A stretch of DNA of 23,084 bases, from the IMG/VR virus record IMGVR_UViG_3300017743_000137, positions 1-23,084 of that record; one strand, written 5' to 3'. This document shows positions 6,690 through 14,470 of this stretch, piece after piece; within the stretch, counting starts at the first letter, position 1, and each line of letters opens with the position of its first letter. The position numbers and the translations under genes were made by a program. The DNA is from a virus. A model generated the notes under the pieces. That model was not told where the DNA came from and searched no databases. It was given only the letters and a program-made list of their open reading frames with translations.

Positions 6690-7344
6690 TAAATTAGGAC
6701 CATTACCAGCGCCAAAAGGACCGGGAAAAGACGGGCCAAAAGAAGTTAATCATGACGATGATCAAATTGCTTTGGAAGCTATTCCACCAAGAATTTCACC
6801 CATTCCTAAGATTACCTATCCGTACAATAAAGTAACAAAGTATCTCAACGGTAGTAAGTTAGAGTTTAATACTACACCCGGCCATGAGTATATCAATATC
6901 CAACATGGTAACGATCTTACTAGAATAACGTTGTTTGCTGATGGAAATCTTGAGATTATTCAGGAAGATGGATCAAGAAGAGATGAAGTATCTGGAACGT
7001 TTAGGCAAGAGGTAGGAGGGTTTTATTTTACTTCATCTAGAGATAGATTCACAACTCAAGATACGTATACTAGTCTCACTAAACAAATGTCTACCTTTTC
7101 TGCAGATAAAAAAATTATTTTAAAATCAAGAGAAATAGAAATAAGAGGAAATGTTTCTCTTGATAAAGATGTAATTATTCGTGGAAATCTTTTTGTTGAT
7201 GGTAGTGTAAAAATAAATGGTTCTTTAGATGCAGCATACAGACTTGAAGTGGAAGAAAAATTCCCAGAAGCACCAAGTGCTAATGAAGAACCTGAAGATT
7301 TTGAAATTGAATTTCGTAATAAAGATGAATCTATTATTACTTAA
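6682..7344 (+). CDS. 5: gp5 C-terminal beta-helix spike protein
   Basis: This 220-residue protein corresponds to the part of T4 gp5/VgrG after the lysozyme. The segment YPYNKVTKYLNGSKLEFNTT followed by PGHEYINIQHGNDL (about 46-79) matches the family pattern YP-N-V...GH-IE-D-TPG-ER-I-H. Residues 80-187 alternate short beta strands (ITLFADGNLEII, IILKSREIEIRG, VIIRGNLFVDGSVKINGS), as expected of an intertwined trimeric beta-helix. Residues 1-45 are a Pro/Gly-rich linker, and the last 30 residues are acidic. It starts with GTG at 6682, overlapping the previous stop by eight bases, with GAGG nine bases upstream. No PAAR-type tip gene is visible beside it. Confidence 0.72.
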   Translation: MSDKLGPLPAPKGPGKDGPKEVNHDDDQIALEAIPPRISPIPKITYPYNKVTKYLNGSKLEFNTTPGHEYINIQHGNDLTRITLFADGNLEIIQEDGSRRDEVSGTFRQEVGGFYFTSSRDRFTTQDTYTSLTKQMSTFSADKKIILKSREIEIRGNVSLDKDVIIRGNLFVDGSVKINGSLDAAYRLEVEEKFPEAPSANEEPEDFEIEFRNKDESIIT

Positions 7345-7358
7345 ATGAGGGAACAAAC

Positions 7359-8003
7359 ATGATTTTTAGTTTAAATAACACAAAGTTTGGAATTATAGAT
7401 TACTTTGAAGGCTATGAGCTAGATATTGTAAAGAGAAATAGATTTGCTCAAATCCCCAAAAGGTTTTTACTAGAAAAGTACCCAGAGAGCGATATAGATC
7501 TTTTTGATGATGAAAGAGTTCAATTTTCTACGCACTTCTTTGATGAGGACTTCATAAAAACGACGATACAAAGAACTAAAGATTCAATTACTCCTTTTAA
7601 AGATAGTAATAATAATTTTGAAGATGAACCCCTTCATTGCTTTAGCATTAAATCGATATACAACAATCTTCAAAGGCTTTGTTATGAAGTGATGGAGCCA
7701 GCATATGAAATTACAGGAAGAATTCCTTTTATTGAAAGTGGTTTATTGTTTAGAGACAATATAAAAGGAGTAGATATGGATTCGTTTTTTGCGGATCAAA
7801 TACAAGGAAACGCTGTTGTTTTTAACTTTAAAAACGATAAAAATAACACTCTTATCAATAAATGTGCTAATTATATAAAAGAGTTTTCATTATTTGACAG
7901 AATATATATCGATAATACTTTTAAGAAATACGAAAGAACAACCCTTATGGTTTCTGTAAACGATAAGAAAAGAGGTGTTGTTGGATTAGTTAGGAGAAAA
8001 TAA
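7359..8003 (+). CDS. degenerate M15-type peptidase-fold protein in the hub operon
   Basis: This 214-residue protein is unnamed. Residues 58-214 follow the Peptidase_M15_3 layout (zinc D,D-carboxypeptidase / L,D-endopeptidase): THFFDEDFIKTT (58-69) at the opening FTL-EL-S-TA motif; NNLQRLCYEVMEPAYEITG (102-120) at NL-RL-E-VLEPLR-G; IESGLLFRDN (125-134) at VTSGYRSP; FFADQIQGNAVVF (143-155) at SQHL-GEAADI; FDRIYID (179-185) at FDQLI-E; TTLMVSV (194-200) at WVHVSY. The three metal ligands of the family (H, D, H) fall on Gln147, Val154 and Met197, so it is probably not an active peptidase. Residues 1-57 have no visible match. A role as structural or peptidoglycan-contacting baseplate part is inferred. 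GAGGGAA precedes the start, and its TAA overlaps the gp25 start (TAATG). Confidence 0.5.
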   Translation: MIFSLNNTKFGIIDYFEGYELDIVKRNRFAQIPKRFLLEKYPESDIDLFDDERVQFSTHFFDEDFIKTTIQRTKDSITPFKDSNNNFEDEPLHCFSIKSIYNNLQRLCYEVMEPAYEITGRIPFIESGLLFRDNIKGVDMDSFFADQIQGNAVVFNFKNDKNNTLINKCANYIKEFSLFDRIYIDNTFKKYERTTLMVSVNDKKRGVVGLVRRK

Positions 8004-8413
8004 TGCAAAGTCCTGTTGTAAAAGATATATATTTCTCAGACTTAGATACGCAATTTACACAGAATCCAATAACTGACGACGTTGTATCGATCAAAAATTT
8101 TGAATCTATTAAAAGATCTGTTCGTAATATTATAAGCACGAACAAAGGTGAAAGGCCGTTCAATCCAGATTTTGGTTCTAACGTAAGAGCACTTTTATTT
8201 GAGCCAGATAGTGATCTTTTGAGAATTGCGCTTGAAGATGAAATCGAAACACAGCTTTCAAACTTTGAGCCTAGAATTGATGTTCTCAGCATAACTGTTT
8301 CAAACACTTCGGAGCAAATCGATAGTTATGAACTTAACGTTATTATTGAGTTCAGTCCCATAAATAGTCAACAAGTAGTTACACTAAACGTAGTATTAGA
8401 AAGAGCAAGATAA
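8003..8413 (+). CDS. 25: gp25 baseplate wedge subunit
   Basis: The product has 136 residues against 132 in T4 gp25. gp25 (gp25/IraD, 'lysozyme-like' wedge family, no lytic activity) sits next to gp6 in the inner wedge and helps trigger sheath polymerisation. The signature is present: IKRSVRNIISTNKGERPFNP (about 36-55), DFGSNVRALLFEP, and the EPR motif in LSNFEPRIDVLSITV near residues 86-100. AGGAGA lies before the start, which overlaps the preceding stop (TAATG); its own stop overlaps the gp6 start in the same way. This tight 25-6 pairing fits their direct contact in the baseplate. Confidence 0.92.
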   Translation: MQSPVVKDIYFSDLDTQFTQNPITDDVVSIKNFESIKRSVRNIISTNKGERPFNPDFGSNVRALLFEPDSDLLRIALEDEIETQLSNFEPRIDVLSITVSNTSEQIDSYELNVIIEFSPINSQQVVTLNVVLERAR

Positions 8414-10182
8414 TGACAGATCAATATCTATCAACTTCTGAACTAGATTTCGATTCATTAAAAGATGATTTTAGAAAATTTTTATTGAATCAAAATCAGT
8501 ACAAGGACTACAATTTTGATGGTTCGAATATGTCTATTATTCTCGATCTTTTGACATATAACACACATATCAATGCTTATTACTTAAACCAGATTGGAAC
8601 TGAGTCTTTCTTAGACACGGCGAAATTAAAAGAATCTGTCGTTTCCCATGCAAAAGAATTAAATTATCTTCCTAGATCTAGAAACTCTTCTAGAGCAGTT
8701 GTAAATTTATCTACGACTGGACCTATAACTGATGGTACGAAGACAGTTAATAAATTTACAACGTTCACGACAACCCTTGGATCTAACACGGTAACATTTT
8801 CCACGGATAGAGATGTTACGGCAACAAATGATGGTACAGGAACATTTATTGCTAATAATGTTAATATTTTTGAGGGTACTGTAGTAACTGAATTCTTCGA
8901 TATCACTACTTCCAATACTAAAATTGTCGTTTCTTCCGCTAATGTTGATATTGATAGTGTTGATATTGTTGTTCAAAACAGCCCGTCTGATCTAGCAAAC
9001 ACAACATTCTTACGGGCAGAAAATCTTTTTAATTTAACACCTAAATCTGAGGTATTCTTTGTACAGGGATACGGTCAAGACAAATATGAAATTGAATTTG
9101 GTAATGACGTAACTGGTAAAAGACTTACGCCGGGAAATATCATTAGACTTAGGTATAGAGAGACACTAGGTGATGATGGTAACAACGCTAGATTATTCAC
9201 TTCTACTGATCCAACTATCACTACAAGCACTGTGTCTAGATCATCTTTAGGATCTGAGCGAGAGTCTATTAACTCTATACGTTTTAATGCTCCTAGAGTT
9301 TTTGCAACACAAGATAGGGCAGTGACATCAGAAGATTACAAATCTCTTCTTAAGAATAAATTTCCTACTATCGAAACCTTGAATGTTGTTGGTGGTGAAA
9401 GGCTTTCTCCACCAAGATATGGCAAGGTAGTTGTTATTCCGAAGCCATTTAATGCTACTGTTGCAAGTCAATCTCTAAAAGATTCTATTGTTGATTTTTT
9501 AAAGGACAAAGCATCTGTTAGTACAGAAGTTGTTACTGCTGACCCAAGATTTATTATCTTGGATATTAATAGTTCAGTTCGATTCAACTCGACTCAGACG
9601 ACTAGAAGTGAAGATGATTTAAAGGCATCTGTTATTAGCAGCATTATTAATTTCGGTACAGATAATTTGTCTGAATTTAATAAGGACTTTAGATACAGTA
9701 AACTCTTAACGAGCATTGATGGAACAGACGACAGTATATTATCGAATAATACTAAAATCAAAATAGTTAAAGAAATTAGTCCCTTTGTTGGATCTGAAAA
9801 TGATTTTATATTAAACTATGATAATGAGATCGAAAAAGGTTCTGTCACTTCATCCTTGTTTAGAAAAAATATTAATGGTGTAATTTTTGAAGCTTCAATT
9901 GAAGATCTAAATGGAAGTATCCGATTAGTATCCTCCACAAGAGGTGCCAAAGAAGTATTAGATTTTAATGCAGGTACGGTTGATTACACTAACGGTATTA
10001 TAAATCTAAACGATTTTAATTTGAGCGGGTATTTTTCTAGAGGAAGAAAGGCGTTTGGTGATAGGGTACAAATTTACTCTGACCCTGTTAATCCTGATAT
10101 ATTGGTTGACCAAGACCAAATTATTTTAATTCAGTCATTAAATATTTCTGTAACTATAGATGGGCAGACAACAGATGACTGA
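8413..10182 (+). CDS. 6: gp6 baseplate wedge subunit (baseplate J-like)
   Basis: The product has 589 residues against 660 in T4 gp6. gp6 dimers form the inner-baseplate ring that changes shape when the baseplate opens. The N-terminus (LDFDSLKDDFRKFLLNQNQY followed by DYNFDG-NMSIILDLLTYNTH) is the gp6/J family helix bundle. Residues about 303-344 carry the strongest signature: AVTSEDYKSLLKNKFPTIE, then VVGGERLSPPRYGKVVVI. A beta-rich region at 95-290 with repeated Thr and Val precedes it, and the C-terminal 150 residues are mixed. The start forms TAATG with the gp25 stop; the end overlaps gene 7 by eight bases. A one-mismatch late promoter octamer (CATAAATA) lies at 8359-8366. Confidence 0.88.
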   Translation: MTDQYLSTSELDFDSLKDDFRKFLLNQNQYKDYNFDGSNMSIILDLLTYNTHINAYYLNQIGTESFLDTAKLKESVVSHAKELNYLPRSRNSSRAVVNLSTTGPITDGTKTVNKFTTFTTTLGSNTVTFSTDRDVTATNDGTGTFIANNVNIFEGTVVTEFFDITTSNTKIVVSSANVDIDSVDIVVQNSPSDLANTTFLRAENLFNLTPKSEVFFVQGYGQDKYEIEFGNDVTGKRLTPGNIIRLRYRETLGDDGNNARLFTSTDPTITTSTVSRSSLGSERESINSIRFNAPRVFATQDRAVTSEDYKSLLKNKFPTIETLNVVGGERLSPPRYGKVVVIPKPFNATVASQSLKDSIVDFLKDKASVSTEVVTADPRFIILDINSSVRFNSTQTTRSEDDLKASVISSIINFGTDNLSEFNKDFRYSKLLTSIDGTDDSILSNNTKIKIVKEISPFVGSENDFILNYDNEIEKGSVTSSLFRKNINGVIFEASIEDLNGSIRLVSSTRGAKEVLDFNAGTVDYTNGIINLNDFNLSGYFSRGRKAFGDRVQIYSDPVNPDILVDQDQIILIQSLNISVTIDGQTTDD

Positions 10183-12577
10183 GCGTTTCACGAAAAGTGA
10201 GAAATCAACTGAGCACTTTGTAAAATCGCAGTTTCCAGATTTTTTTCTCGATGAAGGTGAAGGTGTAGTAAATTTTGTAGACACCTATTACAAACACTTC
10301 TCCGCTAATACTGGTAGTAAAATTCGTGATTTGCAAAGTCAAGGCGACATAGATGAAACTTCTAACACAAATTTAATAAGATTTAATAATAAGTATACTT
10401 TTGGTTCAGGTAGATTTATCAAGGAACTTCCGGCAGTAATTACTGGCGATTTAAGATTTATTATTAAACATATTAAAGATTTATACAGATCTAAGGGTAC
10501 TGAACGAGGAATTAAACTTTTCTTCAGACTGTCGTTTAATGATTCACCCGAAGTATTTGTACCCGGAAGATATCTATTCAGACCTTCTGACTCCGTTTTT
10601 ATTAGACCAGATATAATAGAAATTTTTTTTGGAGAAGGAAATAGCTTTGACACCATAAAGGCATTAGAGGGAACTGAAATTGTTGGGTCTGTAACTGGTG
10701 CTTCTGCAATTGCTAAAAATATATTTAAGAAAAATATTAACGGAAAGCAATCGACTTACGTTGAATTGGATAACGTTCAAGGATTATTTAAAACTGGCGA
10801 TAAAATAGTTAAAAGAAATGCTACACCTTTATCAGTGACGTTGGCTCCAAAAGTTATTGGTCCAATTGACAACTTAATTGTAGAAAGTGGATCAGAAAAT
10901 ATTCCTTTGGGTACTACGTTTGAAGCATTGCCTAACAAAAATGGTATTAGTCTTAAGGCTTCTGCGACTTCATTGGAAAAAATTCTAGGGACGTTTAGAC
11001 TAAGAGGTGTTGAAGGCTATGGTTATTCTAAAGAATCTAGAGTTTTAGTCACAAGAGCACCGGGCGAATCTAATCAGATCGACAGAGGAAAGTTCTCTGT
11101 AGTTATAGATGGTGGTTATTCTACCCACGGCTTGAATGGAGATTTGATTAAAGTTTTTGATGGGCAGACTATTGGCGTAGCAAACATTAACGGTTTTCAA
11201 TTTGATAGTGCCAATTCATTGAATTCTTATAACGTAGGATATATAGGAAACATATTATCTAATGTTGAAAGAACTTACGGAACTATTTCAAGAATAGACG
11301 TGAACGAAGAGCCAAAAAATTATAACGGCGTAACTAAACCATTCGTTGCTATTAAAGATATTGCTTTTTCGGCCAACCAAAGCGGCAATTCAACTATTAC
11401 AAATACACTTTTAGTTTCATCTAAACAGATTTTTAGTAATGGTTTAATATCAGTTGCTAATACCCTATCTGGAAATGTAAGTGTGAATTTGGCAAATAAT
11501 AAAGTTATTGGTACTGGAACTTCATTTAGTCAAGATTTTAACGCTCATGATGTTATTAAAATAATGAATGATGATGGTCTCCCAACATATCATAATATTG
11601 ATCGTGTTGATAACGATACATTGATGACGCTTGGGCAAGACTCGGCATATACATTATCTAACAATGATTATAGCTTAGGATTTATTAATTTTATTAAGTT
11701 TATTGATAGTAATGAAAATTCAACAGTCAGAGCCGTAAATAATTTTGTTAATAGTACGGCAGTTTATCTTGACGACAAGATATTATCTGGCGAACTAAAT
11801 CTTAGCAATCCATCATATACGATCCGTATTGGTTACGGAACCTCCAACGTAAACTTTAGTAACTCTAGCGAAAGACTTTTATCTAGAGTTAAGGATGGCG
11901 TTACGTTTAGTGACATAGAGACAGGCACTGATGCTGACTTTAACTATAAAATAACATCATCTACGGGTTCTGTAGAAACCTTAAATATTTTAAATTGTGG
12001 TTTTGGGTATAATCCCGGCGAAGAAATTACAATGAGATCTGAAAATCTTACTCCATCCATTAACATTATAGATCTTGATGGTAACGGCACTGGAGCAAAG
12101 GCGTTTGCGTCTTTAAATGACGGACAGATAACAGACATCATTGTAACAAGTGGTGGTCTCGGATATACATCACCGTCTGCGACTGTTTCGGGTGGAACTG
12201 GAACTGGCGCTAGACTTACTGTTACAAGTATATCTGGGGTAATATCAGACATAAAGATACTTGATTCTGGCTCAGACTATTTTGAAAGTAAGGACATAAA
12301 TATTAAAATAGAAAAGGGCGGTCAATCTATTCTTGAAGGTCGCCATCTCACTATAAACTCTGAGGCTAATCAGAAGGTTAAATTGCAAGACAGTTACTTT
12401 TGGCAAGAATATTCTTATGAAATTAATTCAACAATTAACAACGATAGATATGAAGATATTATTGATAGCCTAGTTCATATGTCGGGAAGAAAGTTTTTTA
12501 CTAAGAATGTTATTAAAGATGAATCTGAAAGCTCAATTAAAATTTTAGAGGAGACTGTCACATCTAGTGGCACGTAA
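10175..12577 (+). CDS. 7: gp7-like baseplate wedge subunit
   Basis: The product has 800 residues from ATG 10175, which overlaps the gp6 stop by eight bases (ATGACTGA); an in-frame ATG at 10160 would add five residues and a longer overlap. In T4 gp7 (1032 aa) starts wedge assembly and joins gp6, gp53, gp8 and gp10. The N-terminal 160 residues resemble marine T4-like gp7 proteins: FPDFFLDEGEGVVNFVDTYY, GSKIRDLQSQGDIDE, and YRSKGTERGIKLFFRLSF near 105-122. The rest is beta-rich with a GTGTSF module (residues 446-451) and three consecutive GxGY-type units between about 603 and 705. The conserved C-terminus (YFWQEYSYEI followed by VHMSGRKFF) is also typical. Sequence is far from T4, so the number follows order and size. 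Confidence 0.7.
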   Translation: MTERFTKSEKSTEHFVKSQFPDFFLDEGEGVVNFVDTYYKHFSANTGSKIRDLQSQGDIDETSNTNLIRFNNKYTFGSGRFIKELPAVITGDLRFIIKHIKDLYRSKGTERGIKLFFRLSFNDSPEVFVPGRYLFRPSDSVFIRPDIIEIFFGEGNSFDTIKALEGTEIVGSVTGASAIAKNIFKKNINGKQSTYVELDNVQGLFKTGDKIVKRNATPLSVTLAPKVIGPIDNLIVESGSENIPLGTTFEALPNKNGISLKASATSLEKILGTFRLRGVEGYGYSKESRVLVTRAPGESNQIDRGKFSVVIDGGYSTHGLNGDLIKVFDGQTIGVANINGFQFDSANSLNSYNVGYIGNILSNVERTYGTISRIDVNEEPKNYNGVTKPFVAIKDIAFSANQSGNSTITNTLLVSSKQIFSNGLISVANTLSGNVSVNLANNKVIGTGTSFSQDFNAHDVIKIMNDDGLPTYHNIDRVDNDTLMTLGQDSAYTLSNNDYSLGFINFIKFIDSNENSTVRAVNNFVNSTAVYLDDKILSGELNLSNPSYTIRIGYGTSNVNFSNSSERLLSRVKDGVTFSDIETGTDADFNYKITSSTGSVETLNILNCGFGYNPGEEITMRSENLTPSINIIDLDGNGTGAKAFASLNDGQITDIIVTSGGLGYTSPSATVSGGTGTGARLTVTSISGVISDIKILDSGSDYFESKDINIKIEKGGQSILEGRHLTINSEANQKVKLQDSYFWQEYSYEINSTINNDRYEDIIDSLVHMSGRKFFTKNVIKDESESSIKILEETVTSSGT

Positions 12578-12582
12578 GAAAC

Positions 12583-14469
12583 ATGGGAACAACTACAAGA
12601 TCATTATCACATAATTTAGGAATGATTACTGAGCTTTCAACATATACACAAAATGTTTATTTGTTTGTATCAAAAACTCACGACAATCTAAACGAAAACG
12701 TTAAAGAAATAGCTAATACTCAAAATTATTATACTTCAATACACAATCCAGTACGTGAGATGGTATTCGGTAAGAAAATTTTACCGACAGATATTTCTCC
12801 AGTCATTACAAGATATGATTGGTCTTCTAATTCAATTTACAGAGCCTTTTACAGTAGCTCTAATACTTTGTTCACGGTCTCAAACAATGATAGCGAAAAG
12901 TCATTTTTCGTATACACTTCATCTGGTAATGTTTACAAATGTATTGATAATAATTCTTCTTCTATTTCTACGGTTGAGCCTTCTCATGTTGATTTAACTC
13001 CAAGAGAAGAGTCTGATGGTTACATTTGGAAATATATGTATTCCGTACCTATAGCGTCTAAGTTTATTACAAATGATTTTATACCTGTAGTATCTAACAC
13101 GGAGGTTGGTTCTAGTACGTCTCAAGGCATAGAAAGAGTATTCTTAAAGACGGGCGGAAATAACTACGTCGAATTTACTAACGGAGACATTCAATCCGTT
13201 ATTTCATCGTCACAGTTTGTTATAGAAAATAAAACTTTATCATTTTCAAATGGTCTAGTCTTTACGCCAGAAAACAACTTTTTTAACAATACTTCTATTT
13301 TACTTTTTGAGCCGGGTGCAAAGGCAAACGGCAGCTTATTTACAGTTAACACATATAATAGCTCATCAAGACGAGTTGATATTAATGGCGTTCATTCATT
13401 TAGCGGCACAACCAAATATGAAATTACACCTCGTATTAGAATTGTTGGCGACGGAGCAAATGCAACTGCATTAGCAGTAATTAACGATTCGACAAAAACA
13501 ATAACAAGCATTAAAATAAAAAGTACGGGTGATTCCTATTCATTTGCAAATGTTATAATCGACGCAAATACAGGAACCGGAGCAGTTGCAGATGCAGTTA
13601 TTTCTCCTAGAAAGGGTCATGGTCATGACCCACATGAAGAACTTGGTTCTGATAAAGTTATGTACTCCCTTACTGTGGAAGGCAACGAATCAAATACGAT
13701 TACAGCAAATCTTCAAAATGGATTTAGAACTGTAGGTCTGATTTCAAATCCTTCTCCTGCAAATGTTGCATTCACTGGAACAGTATCAACAACTTCAGGG
13801 CAAAATATTATTACTGGAACAGGAACTGAATTTGAAAGTGTCTTTATTAATCCAAATTTAGGGCAAGCAACAGGTGCAACTCTAAGTGCTGTAAACACAG
13901 CAATTTTATCTAATACTAGTTCTTCTAATACTTCTCAAGCGTCTAAAATGGTTGAGCTTTTTAATGAGTTTAATAAACAGATTACTAATCAGCAAGTCTC
14001 TACCGATACTATTATTGTTGAAGGAAGAGATTTTGATGAGTCATATGAAGTTTTAAATGTTTCGTCTAATACTATAATGTATTCTAGAAATCCATTTGCT
14101 GGGACTCATAATAATGTTCCGTTTAGAAAAGCATATAAAGCCAATACCTTTAACAACATAATTAGACTAACTGTCGATCAAGCAAATTCATTTAGCAACG
14201 GCGAAGTTATTACGTCCTTAGATAAGCAATATTTTGGAACACTAGTGACACAATCAGCTAATACGTTATCTATTGTTGGGACTAAGTTTCCTTCAAATAT
14301 TACTGTTCGTGGAAATGTTTCGGAAAGTTCTGCTAATGTTTTAGTTTCTGAGGTTTCAAATTCTTATGTTGATGGATTGTACGGTCATTTATTGTATATA
14401 AATAACATATTGAAGGTGTCTAAAACAGATACAAGCAATGTAGAATTTAAAATCGTAGTCAAGGTTTAA
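12583..14469 (+). CDS. 8: gp8-like baseplate wedge subunit, enlarged
   Basis: The product has 628 residues, nearly twice T4 gp8 (334). T4 gp8 is a dimeric wedge protein contacting gp7 and gp10. The assignment rests on the N-terminal 165 residues: a start region with NVYLFVSKTH, RYDWSSNSIYRAF, YKCIDN, and SDGYIWKYMYSVP (144-156), matching T4 IPRRDW...VYRCLD...GDGYVWEYLFEIP. The central part has a GxGY-like beta module, then PRKGHGHDPHEELG with a histidine cluster at 346, 348 and 351, and a TGTGTEF module near 411-417. The extra length is Asn/Ser/Thr-rich beta sequence. The ATG is five bases after the gp7 stop with only a weak purine stretch upstream, suggesting coupled translation. Confidence 0.72.
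   Translation: MGTTTRSLSHNLGMITELSTYTQNVYLFVSKTHDNLNENVKEIANTQNYYTSIHNPVREMVFGKKILPTDISPVITRYDWSSNSIYRAFYSSSNTLFTVSNNDSEKSFFVYTSSGNVYKCIDNNSSSISTVEPSHVDLTPREESDGYIWKYMYSVPIASKFITNDFIPVVSNTEVGSSTSQGIERVFLKTGGNNYVEFTNGDIQSVISSSQFVIENKTLSFSNGLVFTPENNFFNNTSILLFEPGAKANGSLFTVNTYNSSSRRVDINGVHSFSGTTKYEITPRIRIVGDGANATALAVINDSTKTITSIKIKSTGDSYSFANVIIDANTGTGAVADAVISPRKGHGHDPHEELGSDKVMYSLTVEGNESNTITANLQNGFRTVGLISNPSPANVAFTGTVSTTSGQNIITGTGTEFESVFINPNLGQATGATLSAVNTAILSNTSSSNTSQASKMVELFNEFNKQITNQQVSTDTIIVEGRDFDESYEVLNVSSNTIMYSRNPFAGTHNNVPFRKAYKANTFNNIIRLTVDQANSFSNGEVITSLDKQYFGTLVTQSANTLSIVGTKFPSNITVRGNVSESSANVLVSEVSNSYVDGLYGHLLYINNILKVSKTDTSNVEFKIVVKV
14397..14404 (+). promoter_or_regulatory. T4-type late promoter octamer match before the giant gene
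   Basis: An exact TATAAATA lies 67 bases upstream of the 2190-residue gene, inside the 3' end of gene 8. It would allow separate late expression of the giant protein, coiled-coil protein and fibre. As with the other matches, base composition alone could produce it. Confidence 0.4.
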
Positions 14470-14470
14470 G

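Noticed and set aside
5680-7344. Split gp5 as a frameshift or sequencing artefact
   Set aside because: Each piece has its own start and ribosome binding site, and the middle protein does not resemble the T4 lysozyme domain, so a broken single gene is unlikely.
8003-8413. gp25 as a functional lysozyme
   Set aside because: The family is called lysozyme-like by name only; it is a structural wedge protein with the EPR motif and no catalytic residues.
10160-10174. Upstream in-frame ATG for gp7
   Set aside because: It would add only five residues and deepen the overlap with gene 6, and no ribosome binding site precedes it; the ATG at 10175 gives the 8-base overlap seen at other junctions here. 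Not excluded.
12295-12302. CATAAATA as a late promoter for gp8
   Set aside because: It has one mismatch, is 281 bases from the gene, and such near-matches are frequent in this AT-rich DNA.
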